DNA of 42,192 bases from Thermoflexales bacterium (lineage in GTDB: Bacteria; Chloroflexota; Anaerolineae; B4-G1; SLSP01): the NCBI GenBank assembly GCA_007125545.1, contig SLDA01000578.1:1-42192 (forward strand), given 5' to 3'. Shown here in pieces: positions 9,281 through 15,608 of this stretch. The first letter of the stretch is position 1, and each line of letters opens with the position of its first letter. The position numbers and the translations under genes were made by a program. Below the pieces are notes generated by a model. The model did no database searches, was not told where the DNA came from, and saw only the letters and a program-made list of their open reading frames with translations.

Positions 9281-9298
9281 GCTTGACAAGGGGAGCCG
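9281..9298 (+). promoter_or_regulatory. 15-bp palindrome overlapping a TTGACA -35 element
   Basis: CAAGCGG-A-CCGCTTG (9281-9295) is a perfect odd-centred palindrome, and its right end overlaps TTGACA (9293-9298). A weak -10 (CATATC, 9317-9322) follows about 18 bases later. This is upstream of the second URO-D-like gene. An operator overlapping the -35 box would fit simple repression. No partner regulator is visible. Confidence 0.45.
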
Positions 9299-9403
9299 AC
9301 GGGGCCACAATCGCAGCATATCGACTCGAGCGCAGGGGAAGTGGGTGTCGGTGCACCCTCTAGCTACATGGCCTATCCGGGCTCTCAGAAATGGGGGAAA
9401 GAC

Positions 9404-10540
9404 ATGGACGTTCAACCTATGACCGATCGTGAGCGCATATTAGCTGTCATCGAAGGCCGGCTGCCGGACCAAATCCCCTGGATTCCGCGGATGCAGATCT
9501 GGTATGATGCCCACGTGCAGCGAGGCGACCTGCCCACTCGCTATGATGGCTGGGATTTGCGCCGGATTGAGCAGGATCTAGGTATGGGCACGCCTGCTCG
9601 TGATGGGCGCGTTTTCCGTACCGAGTTGGAGGGGGTTGACGTCCGCACCGAGCAGACCGGAAACGACATCGTAACTACCTACACCACCTCCAAGGGTTCG
9701 GTCTTCACCGTGCACCGCCAGTCCAAGACCTTGAGCGAAGGCGGCATTGCCGGCGGGCTTGTTGTCAAGCATATGATCACCGGGCCCGAGGATTATGCCG
9801 TGGTCGAGGAGATTATACGGCGCACGCGCATCATCCCTACCTACGCGGACTATCTGGCTTATGACGCGCAAGTGGGTGATGCAGGGCTGCCGCTTGTCGC
9901 GATGGGTCCCGATCCAATGTATCGCATCATCCAGGATCTTATCGGATACAACAACGTCTTCTTCCATCTGCATGACGATCGGGCTCAGGTCATGCATCTC
10001 TACCACGTGTTGGAGGAGCAGGCCCTCGAAATTCAGCGGGTCGTCCTCGACTCGCCCGCGAGCCTCATCTTGCACGGCGAGCACTTCGACTCGCAGTTCA
10101 CGCCTCCGCGCCTCTTCCGAACCACGATGTTACCCTATTTCCAGGCTTTTGCCGACCGGCTGCACGCCCGCGGAAAAGTGTTGGTCTGCCACGCGGATGC
10201 GGATACCAGCCGTTTATTGGAGCTTATCAAGGAGGCGGGCTTCGACATGGCGGAGTGTTTTGTGACGGCGCCGATGGTACCCGTGACGCTCGCGGAGGCC
10301 CGCGCCGCCTTCGGTGATCAGGTTATCATCTGGGGTGGTGTGCCCTCTTCGATCCTATGCGATCCTGTGACGGACGCTGCCTTTGAGTCGTATATACGCG
10401 ACCTCTTTCACATCATCGCTCCCGGGTATGCCTTTATCCTCGGGGTAGCTGACAACGTGATGGCAGAGGCGAAGCTCGACCGGATAAAACAGATCAGCGA
10501 GATGGTGGCTACGCTCGGACGCTGCCCAATATCGGGCTGA
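9404..10540 (+). CDS. URO-D-like protein, second paralogue
   Basis: This 378-residue protein is from the same broad URO-D superfamily as the gene at 4985, but is strongly diverged from it. The start TDRERILAVIEGRLPDQIPWIPRM matches the N-terminal signature of the group. A later barrel strand reads GKVLVCHADADTSRLLELI. As in the other copy, the zinc motif of corrinoid methyltransferases (H-x-C-G) is absent: here HADA. The frame is open 21 codons further upstream, but GGGGGA six bases before the ATG at 9404 and the family N-terminus favour this start. It is divergent from the amino acid transporter operon, and the shared region holds an operator-like palindrome for each direction. The substrate is unknown. 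Confidence 0.83.
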   Translation: MDVQPMTDRERILAVIEGRLPDQIPWIPRMQIWYDAHVQRGDLPTRYDGWDLRRIEQDLGMGTPARDGRVFRTELEGVDVRTEQTGNDIVTTYTTSKGSVFTVHRQSKTLSEGGIAGGLVVKHMITGPEDYAVVEEIIRRTRIIPTYADYLAYDAQVGDAGLPLVAMGPDPMYRIIQDLIGYNNVFFHLHDDRAQVMHLYHVLEEQALEIQRVVLDSPASLILHGEHFDSQFTPPRLFRTTMLPYFQAFADRLHARGKVLVCHADADTSRLLELIKEAGFDMAECFVTAPMVPVTLAEARAAFGDQVIIWGGVPSSILCDPVTDAAFESYIRDLFHIIAPGYAFILGVADNVMAEAKLDRIKQISEMVATLGRCPISG

Positions 10541-10564
10541 TCGCCGCTCCTTGGAGAGGATGGC

Positions 10565-11791
10565 TCAGCCCTGCAAGTGCGTTCCGAACCAGACCATGGC
10601 TTGTTCCTGTAGATCCGTATCGTAGCAGTGGGGCTTCGGCGGATGCAGGAACCGCATGTGGTCGGGATATCCGGCCCAGCTGTAGCCCGCTGCGATCTGG
10701 CGCGCCGCTTCTAGCTGTCCCTCCGGAGGAAAAAGGCGATCCTCTGCGGCGCTGACGATGAGGCTGGCGCCCGGTGCGGCCATTACCGCGAGATCTGGAA
10801 TGTCCAGTCTGTCCCACACACCAGGCAACAGGCAGAAGGTGCCGACAGCTCCCGCGACGTTGTAAAGCTGCTGGTGGTCGCCGGTCGTCATCCAGCCGAC
10901 ACTGACCGAGGCTTTGATTCGTGCATCGAGTGCCGCAAGAAAGTTGGTCCGCCACCCGCCGCCGGAGAGACCTGTGCATCCGATGCGATCCGGGTCGACC
11001 TCGGGACGACTGAGAAGAAAGTCTACACAACGACTGTCATCCCAATAGTTGACGCCCATCCACGTGGTTCCCGCCCACGCAAGCTGACGTACTCCGAGAT
11101 AGATCTGCTCCCGCACCAGGCTATCGAGCGCCTGGTAATCGCCCGGAGATAGATCAAAGGGATCAACCACCGCCGGAATGCCGTTGAGACCTCGCGGCGC
11201 GCGCGAGCCGAAGTGGAAAGCGTCGATCACGATGACGGCGTAGCCCGCGCGGGCGAAGACCTCCGCGAGGTAGCGACCATCATACACAGTATCACGATGC
11301 TGCTGCAAGGCGGGGTGGTCGCGTCCGCTGTTGACGATTCGATCTCGCCCGAAGAGCATCGGTCCGCCCCAGGCGTGGAAGACGACCAGCCCCGGGACGG
11401 GCAAGTCAACCCCGGTTGGAATGAGGAAAGCGCCCTCTACGCGAATCCACGCGGTGGTGTTGAAGGCGACGGTCTCCAGGATGAAACCGTCACGTGTCTC
11501 ACGCGCGAGCACCTCGGGGCGCAGGTCGAGGACGCCGGGATTGTAGTGGAGCCCGTCTAGTAGGCACTGCCGCGCGGCAGCCTGCCACGCGGTGAACTCG
11601 AGCTCGGGATGGGCCTCCCGCCAGATTTCGGCATTGAGATCCAGCGGTCGATGGTCGCGAATTCCGCGAATGAGCGGCTCGAGGCTCCCGTAGTCGTTCA
11701 AAGCGGCGCGCTTCACGGTCAGATCATCGCAGGACGGACGTGTGTCGTGGCGCATAGACACTGATATACCCGGGATGACAGCTCTTGTCAA
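10565..11791 (-). CDS. Alpha/beta hydrolase (dienelactone hydrolase/acetyl xylan esterase-like), TTG start
   Basis: This serine hydrolase of 408 residues is probably an esterase acting on acylated sugars or similar small esters. The nucleophile elbow is GLSGGG (family G-x-S-x-G). The acid is probably the Asp in SAAEDRLFPP, and the His is in PPKPHCYD near the C-terminus. VFHAWGGPML is the oxyanion-strand region. The start is a TTG at 11791: AGGAGG lies seven bases before it, whereas the first in-frame ATG (11755) has none. There is no signal peptide. It is convergent with the URO-D-like gene (24-base gap) and divergent from the nitrilase gene (93-base gap). The substrate is not evident. Confidence 0.85.
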   Translation of the reverse strand: MTRAVIPGISVSMRHDTRPSCDDLTVKRAALNDYGSLEPLIRGIRDHRPLDLNAEIWREAHPELEFTAWQAAARQCLLDGLHYNPGVLDLRPEVLARETRDGFILETVAFNTTAWIRVEGAFLIPTGVDLPVPGLVVFHAWGGPMLFGRDRIVNSGRDHPALQQHRDTVYDGRYLAEVFARAGYAVIVIDAFHFGSRAPRGLNGIPAVVDPFDLSPGDYQALDSLVREQIYLGVRQLAWAGTTWMGVNYWDDSRCVDFLLSRPEVDPDRIGCTGLSGGGWRTNFLAALDARIKASVSVGWMTTGDHQQLYNVAGAVGTFCLLPGVWDRLDIPDLAVMAAPGASLIVSAAEDRLFPPEGQLEAARQIAAGYSWAGYPDHMRFLHPPKPHCYDTDLQEQAMVWFGTHLQG

Positions 11792-11884
11792 GAATCCACC
11801 TCCTCTCTTGCGCGGGCTTTCCCTCTGTAACTGCCGGACTATAATGACAGCGTCCCTGAAGATAAGTGAGCGGAGGACATCGCA

Positions 11885-12931
11885 ATGAACCTATCCGATA
11901 TGCCAAAATCCGTTCAACTACGAGAGGCGGGAGCCGCTCGGGGAGGCGGTAACCTCGTTGGCATTCAGCCGTGGATGACGCCCGCGGACTATGCCTCGGA
12001 AGGCACACTGGTTTCCAGGCTGGCGGGCTACTTGGAGGCAGCGAAACGTCAAGGTTGGCTGAACGCGCGCACCATCGTCGTCTTCCCCGAATACCTCGGC
12101 ACCTGGCTTGTGATCACAGGAGAGGGACCCGCAGTTCATCGGGCAGCGCGCCTCAGCCACGCGATGCAGCGGCTTCTTCTCAGGCATCCCATACGTGCCT
12201 TCGCGGCTGTATTCGCGGCTCGAGAGAAAGACCGGGTGGCGGCGGGCCTTTTCAGGGTGCGGGCTAGAGCGATTGCACGTGGATATCAGGGCACTTTCTC
12301 TCGACTGGCAAGGGACTTTGGCGTGACTGTAGTGGCCGGCTCCACCGTGCTGCCCAACCCAAGTGTTAGGCGCGATAAGATTGTGGCGGGTGAGGGTCCC
12401 CTGTATAACGTCTCCGCCGTCTTCGGGCCGGACGGAATCCCGTATCCTAAACTCGTCCGCAAGGTTAATCTGACGTCGGCAGAATCGCCTTTTCTGGCGT
12501 CGGGAAGCGTGACCGAGCTACCCGTTTTCGAAACGCCCGCTGGACGCCTCGGTGTGCTTATATGTGCCGACTCCTGGTATCCGGAACCTTACGACCGCCT
12601 ACGCTCGCAAGGGGTCGAGTTGATTGCGGTGCCTTCGTACATCGCGCAGCAGGGTTGCTGGAACGAGCCCTGGCACGGTTACGACGGCGCGGCAGGGCCG
12701 GACGACGTCGACAAGCTGGACGTAGGCTACCTGACTGAGGCCCAGGCCTGGCGGGCCTATACGCTGCCGGCGAGGATCTCGTCTAGCGGTGCTCGTGCAG
12801 GCATCAATGTCTTTTTGAGCGGCGCTCTGTGGGATCTCGGCGCAGAAGGTGGATCGGTAATGGTGACGGCAGGCCAGGCGTCGGTGGAGGTTCAACCGGC
12901 AAGAGGAGCCCTGCTCAATCTTTGGGTCTAG
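11885..12931 (+). CDS. Nitrilase-superfamily carbon-nitrogen hydrolase
   Basis: This amidase of the nitrilase superfamily has 348 residues. The Glu-Lys-Cys triad is visible: Glu69 in VVFPEYLG, Lys193 in LVRKVNLT, and Cys227 in LICADSWYPEPY. Family members hydrolyse nitriles, amides or carbamoyl groups or transfer acyl groups. The insert of about 50 residues between Glu69 and Lys193 (RHPIRAFAAVFAAREKDR region) makes it longer than a plain amidase of 270-300 residues, so the substrate is open. There is no signal peptide. SD GGAGG is seven bases before the ATG. A TATAAT at 11840-11845 could be its -10, but the -35 is poor. Confidence 0.88.
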   Translation: MNLSDMPKSVQLREAGAARGGGNLVGIQPWMTPADYASEGTLVSRLAGYLEAAKRQGWLNARTIVVFPEYLGTWLVITGEGPAVHRAARLSHAMQRLLLRHPIRAFAAVFAAREKDRVAAGLFRVRARAIARGYQGTFSRLARDFGVTVVAGSTVLPNPSVRRDKIVAGEGPLYNVSAVFGPDGIPYPKLVRKVNLTSAESPFLASGSVTELPVFETPAGRLGVLICADSWYPEPYDRLRSQGVELIAVPSYIAQQGCWNEPWHGYDGAAGPDDVDKLDVGYLTEAQAWRAYTLPARISSSGARAGINVFLSGALWDLGAEGGSVMVTAGQASVEVQPARGALLNLWV

Positions 12932-13006
12932 ACAACAATGCCCGGGAAAGGGTAGGTCCTTCCACCGCGGCACTTGGGCCTTCCAACTTGCTCGGCTCCT
13001 CAGATA

Positions 13007-13219
13007 TCAGGAGATTCGGAGCGTCTTGATCTCGAATGGACGGAACGCCAGGGTAACGCTGCTGTCCTCCTCTTTCTTAACGGCTTCAATGACAATGTTC
13101 GAAGTTGATAGCTCCAGAAAACTGTGCCGGCGTGGTGGATCGCCGGTTTGTCCCCGCTCCAGGGACAGAATCCGCAACGGGATATTGAGGCCATATGCCT
13201 CTGGGTTGGCATAGGTCCT
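13007..13219 (-). pseudogene. GH38 alpha-mannosidase C-terminal remnant
   Basis: Reverse-strand translation ending at the TGA 13007-13009 reads ANPEAYGLNIPLRILSL, then SFLELSTSNIVIEAVKKEED, then SVTLAFRPFEIKTLRIS. These are recognisable pieces of the end of bacterial GH38 alpha-mannosidases: the late beta-domain with the VIEAVKKAED segment, and the typical closing RPFEIKTLR. In intact proteins a long stretch (starting with a RLYE-like segment) separates VKKAED from the final strand. Here they are joined directly, so about 60-80 codons are deleted. An in-frame stop lies just upstream of the preserved part and the catalytic domain is absent. The fragment sits 3' of the enolase-superfamily gene and next to a repeat element. 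Confidence 0.72.
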
Positions 13220-13347
13220 CCTCTAGTTCCTCTGCACGCAGTAGAAAGTAAGAAGTAAAGCGGAGCAGACCGCTGCACTGGTCTGCTCATGCCTTACTCG
13301 CCTGCTCCTTACTGCCTCTCCCTCTGCGTGCTATTTTCTACCTCTAG
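13220..13347. mobile_element. Possible miniature inverted-repeat/heptamer element with 7-bp direct repeats
   Basis: CCTCTAG occurs at 13220-13226 and again at 13341-13347 and brackets a segment of 114 bases. Inside, GCACGCAG (13234-13241) is mirrored by CTGCGTGC (13324-13331), and the centre holds a 9-bp perfect stem. The left arm shows 7-base periodicity (AGTAGAA, AGTAAGA, AGTAAAG). This could be a MITE with a 7-bp target duplication or a degenerate heptamer repeat. The right direct repeat overlaps the stop codon of the enolase-superfamily gene. There is no transposase. Confidence 0.4.
13263..13288 (-). terminator. Candidate terminator hairpin after the enolase-superfamily gene
   Basis: GAGCAGACC (13263-13271) pairs with GGTCTGCTC (13280-13288) across an 8-base loop. 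On the minus strand the stem is followed by the T-rich CGCTTTACTTCTTACTTTCT. It lies 55 bases past the stop of the gene at 13344. Confidence 0.5.
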
Positions 13348-14549
13348 GGTCGCGCCGGACTCCCGTCCGGCCAGCGAGTCTGCGTCCAACGCTCGATGGT
13401 GTCCTGAACCGGGTACTTGGCTGCAAGCTCCTCGTCGATATCGATGCCGAGGCCCGGTTTATCATTCGGGTACAGATAACCGTTGCGCACCTCGGGCAGA
13501 CCCGGGAACATTTCATAGACGTGTTCCGGGAACCGGCACCATTCCTGAATGCCGAAGTTGGGCGCCCAGAGGTCCAGGTGCAGATTCGCGGCGTGTCCGA
13601 CCGGGCTCGTATCGCCTGGGCCATGCCAGGCCGTGTGCACGCCGTAGATGTTGGCAAACAGGGTGACGGCGCGGGCCGGTGTAATGCCGCCCATCTGGCT
13701 TACGTGCATGCGGAGATAATCAATCAGGCTCTCTTCTACTACTAGCTTCCACTCATGCGGGCTGTTGAAGAGCTCGCCCATTGCCAGGCGGGTCGCACAC
13801 TGGCTGCGCATATGGCGGAACCACCCAATATCCTCAGGCGCAAGGGCATCTTCCAGGAAGAAGAGGTTGAACCGCTCTACATCCTTGGCGAACCGGACGG
13901 CGTCGATGGGCTGCAGTCGCTCGTGGATGTCATGCAAGAGCTCGACCTCCTCGCCAACCTCCTCGCGCACGTACTCCATCATCTTTAGCATCCGGCGGGT
14001 GTAATCACGTGGATCATAGTAAGCCCCATCGGGCGCGTTCTCGGGCTTGACCATCCTGGCATCCTTACCGCCATATCCTCCCATTTGGATGCGGATATAG
14101 CGGTAGCCTTGCTCCATATACTGCTTGACGTTTTCAGCGACCTCTTGCTCTGATCGACCGTCGGCGTGTGTGTATACCGCCGCCGCCTCGCGCGACTTGC
14201 CGCCGAGCAAATCGTAGACGGGCATATTGGCCATCTTGCCCTTGATGTCCCAGAGTGCCTGATCGATGCCGGAAATGGCATTATTGAGCACGGGACCGTT
14301 GCGCCAGTAGCCGTGGACCATAGCCATCTGCCAGAACTCCTCAATCCGCGAGACGTCTCGGCCGAGGGCGAAGGGCTTGAGGTGCTTCTCGATGGCAGCG
14401 TGAACTGCATGAAAACGCTGGGTGAAAGTGGCGCAGCCAAGTCCATAGAGGCCGGGCTCCGAGGTGATGACCTTGACGATAACCAGCCGCGAGCCCGCAG
14501 GTTGAGTTAGAATCGTCTTGATATCCTGGATCGTAACGGGTGTTGCCAT
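13344..14549 (-). CDS. Mandelate racemase/enolase-superfamily sugar-acid dehydratase (RspA/mannonate dehydratase-like)
   Basis: This enolase-superfamily enzyme of 401 residues would dehydrate an acid sugar to a 2-keto-3-deoxy acid. The closest group I recognise is D-mannonate dehydratase/RspA, from DIKGKMANMPVYDLLGG, the C-terminal FGIQEW and DKPGLGIDIDEELAAKYP. The Mg ligands are Asp207 (LLHDIHER), Glu233 (FLEDA) and Glu259 (MGELF). His209 follows two residues after Asp207 as in mannonate dehydratases, and His309 is in TAWHGPGD. The frame is open 23 codons further upstream, but AGGAG before the ATG at 14549 and the protein start favour this site. A promoter lies 68-95 bases upstream. It fits with the sugar-acid genes at 21.6-26 kb. 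The exact substrate is unproven. Confidence 0.9.
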   Translation of the reverse strand: MATPVTIQDIKTILTQPAGSRLVIVKVITSEPGLYGLGCATFTQRFHAVHAAIEKHLKPFALGRDVSRIEEFWQMAMVHGYWRNGPVLNNAISGIDQALWDIKGKMANMPVYDLLGGKSREAAAVYTHADGRSEQEVAENVKQYMEQGYRYIRIQMGGYGGKDARMVKPENAPDGAYYDPRDYTRRMLKMMEYVREEVGEEVELLHDIHERLQPIDAVRFAKDVERFNLFFLEDALAPEDIGWFRHMRSQCATRLAMGELFNSPHEWKLVVEESLIDYLRMHVSQMGGITPARAVTLFANIYGVHTAWHGPGDTSPVGHAANLHLDLWAPNFGIQEWCRFPEHVYEMFPGLPEVRNGYLYPNDKPGLGIDIDEELAAKYPVQDTIERWTQTRWPDGSPARP

Positions 14550-14616
14550 TGAGTATCTCCTGTAGTCGATGAGTAACTGCTGTTGCCGAGCCCAATGTGG
14601 CTGGGCCCTCCCCTTC

Positions 14617-14644
14617 ATTGTAGAAGGGATGAGGGCGCTGTCAA
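14617..14644 (-). promoter_or_regulatory. Sigma70-like promoter for the enolase-superfamily gene
   Basis: On the minus strand a perfect TTGACA (14639-14644), a 16-base spacer and TACAAT (14617-14622) lie about 70 bases before the ATG at 14549. Confidence 0.7.
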
Positions 14645-14711
14645 AGTCGCCGCTGCTGCCGATTGCTGCCCCGGTAGCCGAGACTAAACGTAGAGTCTAG
14701 TCCCGGGGTGG

Positions 14712-14754
14712 TTGCAGGGAACGGGCGAGCCTCAAGCCGGCGCGTTCCCTGCAA
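14712..14754. repeat. 12-bp inverted repeat
   Basis: TTGCAGGGAACG (14712-14723) and CGTTCCCTGCAA (14743-14754) pair perfectly around a 19-base loop. It has no U-run on either side. It could be a transcript end structure for the operon entering from the right. Confidence 0.5.
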
Positions 14755-14878
14755 ACCCAGAGGAGGATACGAAGCTCGAGAAGCTTCTGTAACAAAGAGA
14801 CAATTGCCCCCATGCAACTATCTCCCTGATACCAAATTGAGTGTCCCTGGGGTCTGTAAGCAACTATTATGTCGCTCT

Positions 14879-15013
14879 CAGACCCCTGGGGTTGCCGCGC
14901 GCGCGTCAAACTATTTATACATCCTCTATTTCCGCTTGTAAGTCCAAAGTTGTGTGGCATTGGTCAATATACTTCTTCGCGACCCTTGGCGTTCGCCGCG
15001 CGCGCATCACGTT
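14879..15013. repeat. Degenerate direct repeat, about 100-bp period
   Basis: GACCCCTGGGGTTGCCGCGC at about 14880 resembles GACCCTTGGCGTTCGCCGCG at about 14981. Both continue as CGCGCRTCA and then a TTTAT-containing segment. Roughly 75% of about 35 positions agree by eye, and a shared TAAGT-CCAA stretch follows each copy, suggesting an old tandem duplication of about 100 bases. Confidence 0.4.
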
Positions 15014-15071
15014 TATGGACTGCCTCACATGCATATCCGTAAGTGCCAAGGATCGGGTGACGGTCAGGCTG

Positions 15072-15596
15072 CTAGACGGATAGGAACTCCTCCAGCAACC
15101 TTTGACTGCGTGTATCGAGCTGGCCTACATCGGGAATCTCGTGGCGGGCATCGTTGACGTCAATGATAAGCCAGTGCATAGGAGAGACCCGCCGGGTGTT
15201 GTGAATGATGCTGTTGCGCATCACGAACTCCTGAGGGCCTTTATCGGTTTCCACCCGCCAATAGAGGAATCCAAGCTCCTCCTTGATGCTGTGAATCCGC
15301 GTGACTTGGGGCACGAAATAGTGCAATCCCAACTCCGCAGCTACAGCTTGACGATCGCTGGTCTCAAGCTCAGTCCAATTCGTTATGATACCTATCTCGG
15401 ATTGCTTCTCGTCGTTGGCATCGCGCACAGAAAGATACCCTCCGTTATTGGAAACCGGGAAGCAGAACCGCAAGATGACCCGCGGATAATGGGTGCTGCC
15501 CGCATCCTCAACCACAGTTAAGCTCAGTGTATCGCCGTGCCGTTCGAACTGCACCATCTCTGGTGCCAGGTAGACTACTTCAAATGCTTTATGCAT
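15072..15596 (-). CDS. DUF1854 family protein, partner of the ABC transporter
   Basis: This 174-residue soluble protein has the DUF1854 pattern: YPRVILRFCFPVSNNGGYLSV near the start, ISLRDADG-like SVRDANDEKQ, then EIGIITNW, YFVPQVTRIHSIKEE, LGFLYWRVETDKGPQEFVMR and IIDVNDARHEIPD. DUF1854 proteins are known mainly as neighbours of ABC transporters, including some annotated beside cyanophycin genes. Their biochemical role is unknown. It starts 12 bases after the ABC transporter gene, so both are under the same c-di-AMP riboswitch. A GTG one codon before the chosen ATG is also possible; GGAG lies before both. No membrane segment or catalytic motif is visible. It may be a regulatory or substrate-handling subunit of the transporter. 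Confidence 0.9.
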   Translation of the reverse strand: MHKAFEVVYLAPEMVQFERHGDTLSLTVVEDAGSTHYPRVILRFCFPVSNNGGYLSVRDANDEKQSEIGIITNWTELETSDRQAVAAELGLHYFVPQVTRIHSIKEELGFLYWRVETDKGPQEFVMRNSIIHNTRRVSPMHWLIIDVNDARHEIPDVGQLDTRSQRLLEEFLSV

Positions 15597-15608
15597 CACT
15601 CATTCTCC

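Larger units (their letters stand above)
14550..15071. other. Intergenic region with promoter, hairpins and a degenerate tandem repeat
   Basis: No gene is seen on either strand across these 522 bases. It holds the enolase-gene promoter, a 12-bp stem (14712-14754), a small stem GAAGCT/AGCTTC (14771-14787) and a degenerate repeat (14879-15013). The left hairpins could end the ABC/DUF1854 transcript, but none has a U-run. Confidence 0.6.
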
